Below the pieces are notes generated by a model that made no database searches, was not told the origin of the DNA, and saw nothing but the letters and a program-made list of their open reading frames with translations. A stretch of DNA of 64,000 bases from positions 868,001-932,000 of the forward strand of contig NZ_OBQF01000001.1 of the NCBI RefSeq assembly GCF_900220995.1, written 5' to 3'. The DNA is from Salinicoccus kekensis. GTDB lineage: Bacteria; Bacillota; Bacilli; Staphylococcales; Salinicoccaceae. The stretch's first letter is position 1; every line of letters starts with the position of its first letter. A program made the position numbers and the translations under genes. Positions 7,491 to 16,651 of the stretch are shown piece after piece.

Positions 7491-7527
7491 AAAAAAACTC
7501 CCGCAATGGCATCGTCACTGCGGGATT
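7491..7527 (-). terminator. Terminator after the HMG-CoA lyase operon
   Basis: On the minus strand TCCCGCAGTG pairs with CATTGCGGGA, followed by seven T. Confidence 0.85.
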
Positions 7528-7557
7528 GAGATATTGATACGTTAATTTTCAACTCAC

Positions 7558-8463
7558 TTAAAATTCATGGAGATCGGAGACCTTGCCCGCTTTGACGACT
7601 TGTCCTGGATAATCCGATCTGCCTATGATATTCGGCAGTTCTTTTGAGATGGCTATCACTTCATCCAGGTCCACTGTATGCGGGATACCCATTTCACCGA
7701 GCATATGCACCACATCTTCCGTGCATATGTTGCCGCTCGCCCCCGGGGCAAACGGACAGCCGCCGATGCCGCCGATGGCGGAATCGAACCGGTTCACTCC
7801 CGCTTCTATGCCTGCGAGCAGATTGGCAAGTCCCATGCCGCGCGTATCATGGAGATGCAGCGTCAGCGGCGTGTCTTCGAAACTCGCCTTCACGTCAGTG
7901 ATGAATCTTTTGATCTGGTTCGGATTGGCCATGCCGGTCGTATCCGCCAATGTGATGCTGTCCATGCCGAGGTCAATGTATTTCCTAATAAAATCCATCA
8001 CGGCTTTTTCTGAAATCGCACCTTCAAATGGGCAGCCGAATGCAGTGGCAACGGTGCCGTTGATCTTTATGCCGCTTCCTTTGACGAACTCCGCTATTTT
8101 AGCGAATTCCTCGAGGGATTCTTCATGCGTCTTGTTGACATTCTTTTTGTTATGGCTTGCGCTCGCTGACATGACGAGGTTGATTTCATCCAGGCCGGCA
8201 TCCGTAGCACGTTCAGCCCCGCGCAGGTTCGCCACCAGCCCCACGTAAATGATGGCATCATTTCTGTCTATATTTTTCGCCACTTCTTCGGCATCGCTCA
8301 GCTGAGGGACAGCCTTTGGGGAGACGAACGATGTCACCTCGATTTTCGAAACACCCGTCCTGCTGATGCGGTTGATGGTCTTTATCTTATCTTCCGTCGG
8401 TATGAACTTATTTTCCATCTGGAAACCGTCACGCGGTATGACTTCCTGAATGTGTATGGTCAT
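7558..8463 (-). CDS. Hydroxymethylglutaryl-CoA lyase family (HMGL-like)
   Basis: 301 residues, a full-length HMGL-like TIM barrel. VIPRDGFQME at the N-terminus carries the catalytic Arg-Asp, TLHLHDTRGMGLAN the metal-binding His pair, and GGIGGCPFAPGASGN the HMG-CoA lyase active-site cysteine loop. It would split HMG-CoA, or a close 3-hydroxyacyl-CoA, into acetyl-CoA and acetoacetate. It lies 16 bp downstream of a class III CoA-transferase on the same strand, so the two likely act as a pair: the transferase activates an acid, the lyase cleaves it. GAGGAG is 9 nt before the ATG. Confidence 0.9.
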   Translation of the reverse strand: MTIHIQEVIPRDGFQMENKFIPTEDKIKTINRISRTGVSKIEVTSFVSPKAVPQLSDAEEVAKNIDRNDAIIYVGLVANLRGAERATDAGLDEINLVMSASASHNKKNVNKTHEESLEEFAKIAEFVKGSGIKINGTVATAFGCPFEGAISEKAVMDFIRKYIDLGMDSITLADTTGMANPNQIKRFITDVKASFEDTPLTLHLHDTRGMGLANLLAGIEAGVNRFDSAIGGIGGCPFAPGASGNICTEDVVHMLGEMGIPHTVDLDEVIAISKELPNIIGRSDYPGQVVKAGKVSDLHEF

Positions 8464-8479
8464 GCATCTTCACTCCTCA

Positions 8480-9691
8480 TCAAATAATGCCTTTCTTTGT
8501 CAAATAATCCATATGTTCATCAGAATAGTTCAGGAGCTCCCTGTAGACTTCCTCATTATGTTCACCGAGCTTCGGGCCAGCCCACTTTATCTCACCCGGT
8601 GTCTCGGAGAATTTCGGCATGATCCCGGGCATCTTCAGCTGCCCGAGGCCTTCGACTTCCACATCTTCGATCATGTTCCTTGCCTGATAATGGGCATCCT
8701 CGAAAATATCCGCAATACTGTAGATCGGGCCGTTCGGCACATCAAATTCATCCAGCTTCTCTTGGGCTTCCGAGAGCGTGTGCTGAAGCGTCCATTCCGT
8801 GATGACACCGTCCAGGAATTCCGGATATTTTGCCCGGTCGTCGTTGGAGCGGTATTTGGAGTCTTCCCGGATGTCCTCCCTGCCTATCGCTGTCATCAGC
8901 CTTTTGAAGATACTGTCGCCGTTACCGCCGATCACAATGTACTTCCCGTCTTTGCACTGATATGTATTCGATGGCACGATGCCCGGCAGCGCACTCCCGG
9001 TGCGTTCCCTGATGAAGTTGTAATAATCATATTCCGGCACCATGCTCTCCATCAGGCTGAACACGGCTTCATACAGTGCCACATCAATGAACTGACCGGT
9101 TCCGGTGCCCGCAACATCCCTATTGTAAACGGCCATCATCGCGCTGATCACTGCATATAACGAAGAGATGGAATCACCGAGGCTGATGCCGACCCTGACC
9201 GGCGGCCTGTCCTCGTAGCCCGTGACATTGCGTATCCCGCCGATCGATTCGCCCACACTGCCGAAACCGGGTTTTTTGCTGTAAGGGCCGTCCTGTCCGT
9301 AGCCGGATATTCTGACCATGATGATCTTGGGATTTATTTTCTTCAAATCCTCATAGCCGAGACCCCATTCTTCAAGCTTTCCCGGCCGGAAATTTTCAAT
9401 CAGTATATCCGTACTCTTAATGAGATCTTTGATGATGTCCTGCCCTTCCTCCGATTTCAAGTCAACCGTAACCGACTTCTTGTTCCTCGACTGCACATAC
9501 CACCACAGTGAAGTGTCTTTGTGCATCATCCGCCATTTCCTGATTGGATCGCCCGACCCCGGTGTCTCAACTTTAATGACCTCGGCCCCGAAGTCGGCGA
9601 ACAACCGGCCTGCAAAAGGACCGGCGATCAGCGACCCCATCTCCAGAACACGGAGACCGCTCAATAATTCTTTTGATTTCTCATCAAACAT
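8480..9691 (-). CDS. Class III CoA-transferase (CaiB/BaiF family)
   Basis: About 403 residues from the ATG at 9691 (GGAG 8 nt upstream). A GTG at 9700 is possible but badly spaced. N-terminal LRVLEMGSLIAGPFAGRLFADFGAEVIKVE and ENFRPG are diagnostic; the catalytic Asp is expected in the VGISLGDSISSLYA region. Such enzymes move CoA between carboxylic acids. The human SUGCT and bacterial relatives use succinyl-CoA to activate glutarate, HMG or itaconate. With the HMG-CoA lyase gene downstream, HMG, citramalate or a similar branched diacid is a reasonable but unproven substrate. Confidence 0.88.
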   Translation of the reverse strand: MFDEKSKELLSGLRVLEMGSLIAGPFAGRLFADFGAEVIKVETPGSGDPIRKWRMMHKDTSLWWYVQSRNKKSVTVDLKSEEGQDIIKDLIKSTDILIENFRPGKLEEWGLGYEDLKKINPKIIMVRISGYGQDGPYSKKPGFGSVGESIGGIRNVTGYEDRPPVRVGISLGDSISSLYAVISAMMAVYNRDVAGTGTGQFIDVALYEAVFSLMESMVPEYDYYNFIRERTGSALPGIVPSNTYQCKDGKYIVIGGNGDSIFKRLMTAIGREDIREDSKYRSNDDRAKYPEFLDGVITEWTLQHTLSEAQEKLDEFDVPNGPIYSIADIFEDAHYQARNMIEDVEVEGLGQLKMPGIMPKFSETPGEIKWAGPKLGEHNEEVYRELLNYSDEHMDYLTKKGII

Positions 9692-9761
9692 TTCATCCAC
9701 TCCACAAAGTTATTTTCCTGCTGCTTATAAAGGTTATATGATTTCATCTCCAATAATGCTG

Positions 9762-9776
9762 ACTATTAATAATAGT
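9762..9776. promoter_or_regulatory. Perfect 15-bp palindrome before the CoA-transferase gene
   Basis: ACTATTA-A-TAATAGT, 71 bp upstream of the transferase start, within the divergent region shared with mgtC. Its symmetry suggests a dimeric regulator site. No regulator gene is adjacent, so the identity of the protein is unknown. Confidence 0.4.
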
Positions 9777-9981
9777 ATGTATTTCAGAAAATTCTTTGTC
9801 AATGACCAACAGAGGAAGCTTTTTTATATATTTGAGGATGGTTACATTTTGCCCTGCCGATTCCTGCAGTGGTATAATTATTAAACTAAAACAGTGACTT
9901 ATTATAGTTTTTATCATACATCATCACTTCTGAATGCCTGGGGACTTTATTCGTATTTCACTACCGGAAGGAAGTAGTCAT

Positions 9982-10695
9982 ATGTTTTTTGACTCAGAAG
10001 TCCTTTTAAAATTATTCCTTGCCTTAATCTTCGGCATGTTGATCGGTATAGACCGGAAGCTTAAACATAAACCGCTCGGCCTTAAGACATGCTCGGTGAT
10101 CAGTATAGCAAGCTGTCTCGTGACGATCGTTTCCATCCAATCCTTCGAGCAGTTCGCCACTCCAACCTACAATGCGATAGATCCCATGCGTCTTGCGGCA
10201 CAGATTGTAAGCGGGGTCGGTTTTTTGGGTGCAGGTGTCATTCTGCACAGAAAAAATGATGTCATCTCAGGTTTGACCAGTGCAGCTTTGATCTGGGCTG
10301 CATCAGGACTGGGAATTGCAGTGGGTGCCGGGTTTTATTTTGAAGCTGCTTTTGCGGTGTTTTTCCTGATCATCGCTGTCAACTTCATACCGAGGATATT
10401 CAGGTTGATCGGTCCTGAGAAACTGCAGAATAAAGAGATGTCTTTGAAAATGAATGTCGATAAGAATTTGAAGGTGACGGATGTGCTTAAAATCGTCGAG
10501 GAGAAATTGCATGAGAAGAATCAACAGGAGAGCAAGGATATTACGATTTTGGACGTTAAGATAAAGAGCTATGAAAGTGGCAGCCAGAAGATCGACCTGA
10601 GGCTGTTGGTGCCGGAGAGCCAGTATACGACTGAAATTTATGAGCTGACCAAGGAAATAGACGGCGTACTGGCTGTTGATATACAAAGCTTGTAA
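9982..10695 (+). CDS. MgtC/SapB family membrane protein
   Basis: About 237 residues from the ATG at 9982, chosen because GGAAGGAAG lies 8 nt upstream; the frame could extend to 9934. Residues about 5-145 hold the MgtC domain: LALIFGMLIGIDRKLKHKPLGLKT, the signature SGVGFLGAGVILH and four to five hydrophobic helices. Residues about 160-237 form a soluble ACT-like C-terminal domain. MgtC proteins affect Mg2+ homeostasis and ATP synthase regulation, while many Firmicutes members (YhiD/SapB) are uncharacterised. No Mg2+ riboswitch could be recognised in the 240 bp upstream. Confidence 0.88.
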   Translation: MFFDSEVLLKLFLALIFGMLIGIDRKLKHKPLGLKTCSVISIASCLVTIVSIQSFEQFATPTYNAIDPMRLAAQIVSGVGFLGAGVILHRKNDVISGLTSAALIWAASGLGIAVGAGFYFEAAFAVFFLIIAVNFIPRIFRLIGPEKLQNKEMSLKMNVDKNLKVTDVLKIVEEKLHEKNQQESKDITILDVKIKSYESGSQKIDLRLLVPESQYTTEIYELTKEIDGVLAVDIQSL

Positions 10696-10733
10696 GCATT
10701 GAGCTCACCAGTCCTGCATAAAACCGGAAAATA

Positions 10734-10757
10734 AAACCCCTCAGGTTGAGGGGTTCT
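10734..10757. terminator. Bidirectional terminator
   Basis: AACCCCTCA and TGAGGGGTT arms between convergent mgtC-like and tautomerase genes. Confidence 0.75.
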
Positions 10758-10760
10758 TTA

Positions 10761-10934
10761 CTACATATTCTTACCGGAATAAAAGTCTTCCTGCTTCATA
10801 TCTTCAAAAATGACGCTGACGGATTCCTTCGGTGCAAATTTCGATGCATCCATCGTTTTGATGATCTCTTGTGCGAGCGTTTCTTTCTGTTCAGCCGTAC
10901 GGCCTTCTTTCAGCTGGATTCTTACAAATGGCAT
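10761..10934 (-). CDS. 4-oxalocrotonate tautomerase family protein
   Basis: 57 residues beginning M-P-F-V-R-I-Q-L. After removal of Met the N-terminal Pro becomes the catalytic base, so the start must be the ATG at 10934 rather than the in-frame codon 9 bp upstream. Length, the GRTAEQKETLAQEIIKTM helix and SVIFEDM match the family. Staphylococci carry a similar orphan tautomerase whose physiological substrate is not known. No aromatic degradation genes are adjacent. Confidence 0.9.
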   Translation of the reverse strand: MPFVRIQLKEGRTAEQKETLAQEIIKTMDASKFAPKESVSVIFEDMKQEDFYSGKNM

Positions 10935-10973
10935 GCTTTCCACTCCTGTAGTTTTAAGTTCATTATACGTTGT

Positions 10974-11585
10974 TTATGTAATGCGGTCCATCTTATGAGG
11001 CTCGCTGTCCTTTACATACTGCAAGTAAGCCTTGTATGAAACATCGCTGATCCTGTCCCCTGCAGCGTCCCTGTAATAGCCGGCGCTGTTGTTCTTATAT
11101 TTTGCCATCTCGCTGAATTCATACTTCTCTTTTTCCAGATTGAATTTATAGTGCAGTTTCAGGGCATTGAGGTACTGGTTGTTGAACGAAGTGAATGATA
11201 TGTCGACTTCGATTTCCTCATTATTATTAAATCTGACCCTCGTATTCCCGTTGTAATCCCTGTACGAATGGATGTGCTTTATATTGAACCAGCTGTTCTC
11301 ATTCACCCTGTCCGAATGTGTGCAGAAGAAAATGATTGAACCGAAAAGGTCGATGATGATCGGCAATTTCGCGCTGAGTCCTGTCAGCTTCCTCGTCAAT
11401 TCTTTTCTGGCCGGGTAACTCTGAGAATACTGTTTACAGTTCCTTTCCATGATCTTATTCGGTGATGATAGACACAAGGCGCTCTCACCGCCGAATAACT
11501 CCCCTATCCTTGTTTCAGTCAAACCTTTGTTTCCTACAGACAACATATACATGGTCTCATCGTGGATGTGATAAAATTGTTTCAT
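10974..11585 (-). CDS. comK: Competence transcription factor ComK
   Basis: 203 residues. Conserved ComK features are SPNKIMERNCKQYSQSYPAR, LPIIIDLFGSIIFFCTHS, and NSWFNIKHIHSYRDYNGNTR followed by an ISFTSFNNQY stretch. ComK binds AT-boxes as a tetramer and switches on DNA-uptake genes. The upstream region is very AT-rich and holds the direct repeat AGTTAAC...AGTTAAC (about 11626-11645), possibly an autoregulatory or sigma-H related element. The next gene upstream, divergent, encodes an IDEAL-domain protein. Expression in staphylococci is normally very low. Confidence 0.88.
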   Translation of the reverse strand: MKQFYHIHDETMYMLSVGNKGLTETRIGELFGGESALCLSSPNKIMERNCKQYSQSYPARKELTRKLTGLSAKLPIIIDLFGSIIFFCTHSDRVNENSWFNIKHIHSYRDYNGNTRVRFNNNEEIEVDISFTSFNNQYLNALKLHYKFNLEKEKYEFSEMAKYKNNSAGYYRDAAGDRISDVSYKAYLQYVKDSEPHKMDRIT

Positions 11586-11731
11586 TGTCCTGCCCCTTTA
11601 TTTTTGATAAATATAATATAACATATGTTAACTAAGTTGTTAACTTCCAATGACTATTTATATTAAATTTGTAATACATATTGTAAAGAGTATTTTTACA
11701 ATATTTAATTGTCAAAATATTCAAAACGGAT

Positions 11732-11760
11732 TTGACAATGTTAATTACACCCTTTATAAT
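11732..11760 (+). promoter_or_regulatory. Promoter of the IDEAL-domain gene
   Basis: TTGACA (11732-11737), 17-bp spacer, TATAAT (11755-11760): consensus sigma-A promoter 33 bp before the start codon, followed by GGGGG as the ribosome site. Confidence 0.8.
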
Positions 11761-11793
11761 TCAATACAAGATAAATTAAGGGGGCGGAATACT

Positions 11794-12006
11794 ATGAGTA
11801 AACAAGTCTATCCCGTAAACCAGTTACGCGTTTTCATCAACACGATTAACGACCTTTCTGCAGACATCCTGCTTCAAGAAGCGCTTGATGATTTCAACAC
11901 AAAGCTTTACAGAGAGAAGATTGAAGAAGCATTGGTCGAAAGAGATGAAGAGAAGTTCAATACCTATACTAAACTGTTGAGAGAGATTACTGAAGATGAA
12001 AATTAA
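11794..12006 (+). CDS. IDEAL domain protein
   Basis: 70 residues starting MSKQVYPVNQLRV at 11794, after AAGGGGGCGG; the open frame extends upstream without a ribosome site. The C-terminal half (ALDDFNTKLYREKIEEALVERDEEKFNTYTKLL) is a helical IDEAL domain, a short Firmicutes module named for its residues and often found alone or in ComK-associated loci. Function is not established; it is presumed to mediate protein contacts. A consensus promoter suggests strong expression. Confidence 0.8.
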   Translation: MSKQVYPVNQLRVFINTINDLSADILLQEALDDFNTKLYREKIEEALVERDEEKFNTYTKLLREITEDEN

Positions 12007-12028
12007 ATTACACCGTTCAACAAAAAAT

Positions 12029-12080
12029 AGCTGACTTTACTTTGTATTATCAACATACATGAGTAAAGTCAGCTAATTTT
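12029..12080. terminator. Bidirectional terminator
   Basis: AGCTGACTTTACT (12029-12041) pairs with AGTAAAGTCAGCT (12062-12074), with flanking A and T runs. It separates the IDEAL gene from convergent lplA. Confidence 0.85.
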
Positions 12081-12083
12081 ATT

Positions 12084-13073
12084 TTATACGGCCAGTTCCA
12101 GGAACTCTTCCCTTGTGATCCTGCCAAGATAATGGCTGATGTCGATATCTTTCAGTGCATTGTCGATTGCCTCATAGCTGTGTTCCACACCTTCAAGACG
12201 TTCCTCGATATCCACCACTTCACCGACACCGAAAAAGTCCCCGAAGATCTTCGCCTGTTCAATCCTGCCCTGATTGACCTCAAATCTGATATCCAGGAGT
12301 CCTGCCGGGAATTTATGGGAGGCGTTGAAATTATACTTGGGGTTTCTGCCGTAGTTCCACTCCCATGTCTGGTACTTCTCCTTGGATAACTTGTCGATCT
12401 TTTCCCAGTCTTCATCAGTCAGTTTGTATTCTTCGACTTCTTCCAGAGAACCGAATATTTTAATCAGTATACGGCGTTTGAATTCTTCTATATCTATCTT
12501 TTCATCCAGGAAGTCATTGATGTTGCCGACTCTTGCGCTCACTGATTTGATGCCTTTGGATTCGATCTTTTTAGGGTTCACTTTAAGTGCATTCTGGACT
12601 TCACTGATATCACTGTCGAGCATGACAGTGCCATGGGAGAACATTCTGCCTTTCTGGGTGAACATCGCGTTTCCGGAAACCTTTTTGCCGTCGACTTCGA
12701 TATCGTTCCTGCCGGAAAGTGCTGCATTGACGCCCATCTCCTGAAGCGCATCGACGATTGGCTGTGTGAAGCGCTTGAAGTTATGGAAACTGTCGCCATC
12801 GTCCTCGGTGATGAAGCTGAAGTTCAAGTTGCCTTCATCATGGTACACTGCACCGCCGCCGGAAACACGCCGGACCACTTTGATGCCGTGCTCACGGATA
12901 TAGGGTTCATTGATTTCCTCGATCGTATTCTGGTTTTTGCCTATGATGATGGACGGCTGATTCACATAAAATAAAAAGTATGAGTCATCAGTGGGGATTT
13001 CCCTCAGTACGTACTCCTCCATCGCCAGGTTGACCATGGGATCTGTAATGTTGTTGTTGGATATGAATTTCAC
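12084..13073 (-). CDS. lplA: Lipoate-protein ligase A
   Basis: 329 residues. The catalytic domain (about 1-245) has the lipoate-binding RRVSGGGAVYHDEGNLNFSF motif and the GRNDIEVDGKKVSGNAMF loop; the C-terminal accessory domain (about 250-329) is present. It adenylates free lipoate and transfers it to E2 and GcvH proteins. The start is GTG at 13073 with AGGAGG 7 nt upstream. Monocistronic between terminators and the haem operon. Confidence 0.92.
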   Translation of the reverse strand: MKFISNNNITDPMVNLAMEEYVLREIPTDDSYFLFYVNQPSIIIGKNQNTIEEINEPYIREHGIKVVRRVSGGGAVYHDEGNLNFSFITEDDGDSFHNFKRFTQPIVDALQEMGVNAALSGRNDIEVDGKKVSGNAMFTQKGRMFSHGTVMLDSDISEVQNALKVNPKKIESKGIKSVSARVGNINDFLDEKIDIEEFKRRILIKIFGSLEEVEEYKLTDEDWEKIDKLSKEKYQTWEWNYGRNPKYNFNASHKFPAGLLDIRFEVNQGRIEQAKIFGDFFGVGEVVDIEERLEGVEHSYEAIDNALKDIDISHYLGRITREEFLELAV

Positions 13074-13139
13074 GGTATGACCTCCTATAAAAAATGATCT
13101 GAGACCATTATATATTAATCAGGTGTCATAGTGCGTCCA

Positions 13140-14516
13140 TTATGATTTTGAACCGGAAAGAACATTTTCAGCAGCTTCCTTGCCGCCTTTAACACAGTCC
13201 GGCAGGCCGACGGCATAGTGTGACGCACCGATCAGCTGTATGCCGGGATACGTCTCTTCCATATGTTCATGGATGCCGTCGATCATTTCTTTATGGCCGA
13301 CGTTGTAATTCGGCATCGAGTTCTTGAGCTTGGTGACTATTTTCAATTCAGGCTCCCCTTCAATGTCCATGATCCTGTCCAGATCTTTACGGGCGAGACG
13401 GAGGATGTCCTCTTCAGATTTCTCTTCGACGATGAAATCACCGGGTCTGCCGACATATGCCCTGAGCAACACCTTGCCTTCAGGGGTGGAATGCTTCCAC
13501 TTCTTATTGGTCCATGTGCAGGCGGTGATTGCAGTATCCATATTACGGCTGACCACGAATCCGGTGCCGTCAATGTCATTCTTCACCTGATCGGCATCAA
13601 ACGACATGACGACGGTTGCCACACTCGTTGCAGGCATATGCTTGAAATACTCGAGTTCTTTATCCTCGAACCAGCGCTTGTACTGGAAGTGCGGGGTCGT
13701 GATGATCACCTGGTCATAATGTTCTTCTTTGCCGTTGACCGTCACTTTGTAACCTTCACCGGATTTCACTATCGCTTCAACATCACTGTTGAAATGCAGA
13801 TTGGCATTTTGTGACTCCACTCTCTCCTGGAGCCTTTCGATGAATGATATCAATCCATTTTTGAACTGGAAGAACTGTCCGACTTTTTTTGTGTTCTTCT
13901 TAGGCTGCTTCGATTTGATCATGCCTTTGATCAGGCTGCCGTGCTTCTGTTCCTGATGCTTGAAATTGGGATAAGTCGACATCAGGCTGAGCCTGTCGAT
14001 CGGAGTACTGTAAACCCCGGACAACAGGGGATCGATCAAATTCTCAAGGACTTCATCGCCGAGCCTCTCCCTGAAGAAGCTGCCGGCGGAAACATCCGTG
14101 TATAGAGGTGTCCTGCCTTTGGCCAAATCTATCAGCGCACGCAGCTTGCCCGATACAGAGATCAGACTTGATGTCAGGAAAGGCATGATTTCCGTCGGTA
14201 CGCCGAGCATCGTGCCGGGAGGCACCGGATGCAGCCGGTGTCCGGCATAAATATACGCCTGCCCTGTTTCATTCCTGACGAGATCGTCTTCAAGCCCAAT
14301 TTCCTTTGCAAGGTCCGTCAACGCTTCTTTACGGCTCAAATATGATTCGGGGCCAAGTTCGATGACAAAACCGTCTTTCCGGTATGTCATGATCTTGCCT
14401 CCGGCATGGTCCGCCTTCTCATAGATGTCCACTTCGATATCCTGGCCGTCCCTGGTCAGATAGAAACCTGCAGACAGTCCTGTGATGCCTGCCCCGATAA
14501 TGGCAACTTTCGTCAT
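13140..14516 (-). CDS. hemY: Coproporphyrinogen III oxidase (HemY/CgoX)
   Basis: 458 residues. The FAD dinucleotide fold is at the N-terminus (VAIIGAGITGLSAGFYL), followed by the DIYEKADHAGGK and IELGPESYLSRK segments of the protoporphyrinogen-oxidase family. In Gram-positive bacteria this enzyme oxidises coproporphyrinogen III to coproporphyrin III in the coproporphyrin-dependent haem route. It is the third gene of hemE-hemH-hemY, 22 bp after hemH, and the membrane-associated product feeds HemH. Confidence 0.95.
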   Translation of the reverse strand: MTKVAIIGAGITGLSAGFYLTRDGQDIEVDIYEKADHAGGKIMTYRKDGFVIELGPESYLSRKEALTDLAKEIGLEDDLVRNETGQAYIYAGHRLHPVPPGTMLGVPTEIMPFLTSSLISVSGKLRALIDLAKGRTPLYTDVSAGSFFRERLGDEVLENLIDPLLSGVYSTPIDRLSLMSTYPNFKHQEQKHGSLIKGMIKSKQPKKNTKKVGQFFQFKNGLISFIERLQERVESQNANLHFNSDVEAIVKSGEGYKVTVNGKEEHYDQVIITTPHFQYKRWFEDKELEYFKHMPATSVATVVMSFDADQVKNDIDGTGFVVSRNMDTAITACTWTNKKWKHSTPEGKVLLRAYVGRPGDFIVEEKSEEDILRLARKDLDRIMDIEGEPELKIVTKLKNSMPNYNVGHKEMIDGIHEHMEETYPGIQLIGASHYAVGLPDCVKGGKEAAENVLSGSKS

Positions 14517-14538
14517 TTAAAACCCTTCTTTGCTACTA

Positions 14539-15462
14539 TTATAGTCTCTCGAGCTGGTTGATCATCGACTGGATGAATCTTTCGTCTGTGTTCGGCATTG
14601 TCGGCCTGTGGTAGCCGGCACCGACTTCGTCACACACGACTTTACATTCATAGTCGTTGTCATAGAGCACTTCCAGGTGCTCACAGACAAATCCGAGCGG
14701 CAGGTAGATGAAGTGTTTGAAACCATGCTCGTTATAAAGATCACGCGTCAGATCCTGCACGTCGGGTCCGAGCCATGGTTCCGGCGTATTGCCCTCCGAC
14801 TGCCAGCCGACGAAGACGTTCTGAAGCCCCGCCTGCTCTTTCAGCAGCTGTGCAGTTTCTTCGAGCTGCCCCGGATAAGGGTCGTTCTGTTCTTTGATCT
14901 TCTCCGGAAGACTGTGGGCACTGACGATGATCGCCGTCTCACCATGTTCTGCTTCATCGATTTCACTCAGTGACGACTTGACCGCTTCCGTCCAGAAATC
15001 GAGGAACGGCTGCTCATCATAAAATGATTCCACCGACTTCAGTTCGATGCCGTATTTTTCGCACTCTTCCTGGGCACGCTGGTTGTAGGTGCCGACGGAG
15101 AAATTGGAATAGTGCGGTGCCAGCACGACGGACTCGGCTTCTTTTATACCGTCTTCAGACATCTGTTTGACTGCATCCTCGATGAACGGATCGATATGCT
15201 TCAAGCCGATGTAGAGCTGATATTCATCTTCAGATTTTGAATTATATTGCTGCAGCAGTGCTTCCGCCTGCCTCTCAGTCGTATCAGCCAGAGGTGAGAT
15301 TCCGCCGATCGCTTCGTAGCGGTCCTTCAAGTCCTGAAGCGCCTCTTCACTTGGCGGCCTGCCTCGTCTGATATGGGTGTAGTAAGGCTCGATATCCTCT
15401 TCTTTATAAGGCGTTCCGTATGCCATGACCAATAATCCTTTTTTCTGTGCCACTAAAATCAC
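14539..15462 (-). CDS. hemH: Coproporphyrin ferrochelatase (HemH/CpfC)
   Basis: About 304-307 residues. [47 protein letters not shown] with the metal-site His, and [16 protein letters not shown] mark the family. It inserts Fe2+ into coproporphyrin III. The GTG at 15462 overlaps the hemE stop as GTGA; a second GTG at 15453 has better spacing from AAAGGA and may be the real start. Either way it is translationally coupled to hemE. Confidence 0.95.
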   Translation of the reverse strand: MILVAQKKGLLVMAYGTPYKEEDIEPYYTHIRRGRPPSEEALQDLKDRYEAIGGISPLADTTERQAEALLQQYNSKSEDEYQLYIGLKHIDPFIEDAVKQMSEDGIKEAESVVLAPHYSNFSVGTYNQRAQEECEKYGIELKSVESFYDEQPFLDFWTEAVKSSLSEIDEAEHGETAIIVSAHSLPEKIKEQNDPYPGQLEETAQLLKEQAGLQNVFVGWQSEGNTPEPWLGPDVQDLTRDLYNEHGFKHFIYLPLGFVCEHLEVLYDNDYECKVVCDEVGAGYHRPTMPNTDERFIQSMINQLERL

Positions 15463-16514
15463 AATCCTTTACTGTAAGTATGAACTAATTCTGTCAATCT
15501 CTTAAGGGTATCAGGTTCCACTTCAGGGAACACACCGTGTCCAAGGTTGAATATATGTCCGGTCCTGTTGCCCTGCGCCACGATCTCCTTGGCTTTCGCT
15601 TCGATGATTTCCCAGTCCGTCAGCAGCAATGCCGGTTCAAGGTTCCCCTGCAGTGCTTTTTTGACACCCATTTCCCTCGCTTCGTTGATGGATGTCCTCC
15701 AGTCGAGTCCGATCACATCGACATCAAGCGTGTTCCATTCAGGTATGAGATGGGAAGCACCGATACCGAAGACGATTACAGGAACACCTTTCGACCTCAC
15801 GTGTGAAGCAATCCTGTTCATGTAAGGTGACAAATGTTCGGCGTAAACCGGCCTGCTCAACGCACCGCTCCAGGAATCGAATATTTGGATGATGCTTGCA
15901 CCCGAATCGATCTGCGCATCCAGATAGGTGATGCTCATATCCGTCAGCTTCTCCATCAACAGGTGCCAGGTCTTCGGCTCGTTGTAAAGCAGCTGCTTTG
16001 TCTTATGGAAGTTTTTTGTCGGCCCGCCTTCGATCATGTAGCTCGCCACTGTAAACGGCGCGCCGCAGAACCCGATCAAAGGTACATTGAGCTTTTCTTT
16101 CGTCAATATTTCAATCGTTTTATAAATGTAGTCGAGGTCTTTATAAGGATCGAGTTCCCCAAGTTTCTCGACATCTTTAATATCCTTGATCGGATTATGG
16201 ATGACCGGCCCGACGCCCGCCTTGATCTCCACATCGATGCCAATCGGTGCCAGCGGTGTGATGATGTCTTTGTACAATACTGCCGCATCAACGTTGTAAT
16301 TCTCCACCGGGGTCGCCGTTAAGTAAGCTGTCAGCTCAGGCTGCTTCGTGATTTCAATCAAAGAATACTTTTCCTTGACCTTCAAATACTCAGGCTGGCT
16401 GCGCCCCACCTGCCTCATGAACCATACAGGTGTATGTTCTGTCTTCTCACCTTTTGCCGCTCTAATCAAAGTATCATTAAACAATTCAAAAGCCTCCGTC
16501 TCATAATTTCCCAT
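15459..16514 (-). CDS. hemE: Uroporphyrinogen decarboxylase
   Basis: 351 residues. [20 protein letters not shown] carries the substrate-binding arginine near the N-terminus, [16 protein letters not shown] follows, and the catalytic Asp lies in [15 protein letters not shown] loops; [17 protein letters not shown] closes the protein. It decarboxylates uroporphyrinogen III to coproporphyrinogen III. First gene of hemE-hemH-hemY and divergent from the HmoB/TRAP gene, with 137 bp between the two start codons. Confidence 0.96.
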   Translation of the reverse strand: MGNYETEAFELFNDTLIRAAKGEKTEHTPVWFMRQVGRSQPEYLKVKEKYSLIEITKQPELTAYLTATPVENYNVDAAVLYKDIITPLAPIGIDVEIKAGVGPVIHNPIKDIKDVEKLGELDPYKDLDYIYKTIEILTKEKLNVPLIGFCGAPFTVASYMIEGGPTKNFHKTKQLLYNEPKTWHLLMEKLTDMSITYLDAQIDSGASIIQIFDSWSGALSRPVYAEHLSPYMNRIASHVRSKGVPVIVFGIGASHLIPEWNTLDVDVIGLDWRTSINEAREMGVKKALQGNLEPALLLTDWEIIEAKAKEIVAQGNRTGHIFNLGHGVFPEVEPDTLKRLTELVHTYSKGL

Positions 16515-16651
16515 ACTATATTATCATACCTTACATTCAGTGTCATAACGTAGAAATTAATGACAAAAAAATGATATTTGCCGGGCGCTCAAGTTTAAAT
16601 CGGCACAGTGGAAGGTATAGTAGATATAAGACATGATAAGAGGTGAACATA

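Noticed and set aside
9701..9981. Mg2+-sensing riboswitch (M-box) before the MgtC-like gene
   Set aside because: The 280-bp region is AT-rich with promoter-like elements and one palindrome; none of the long conserved stems of an M-box could be traced.
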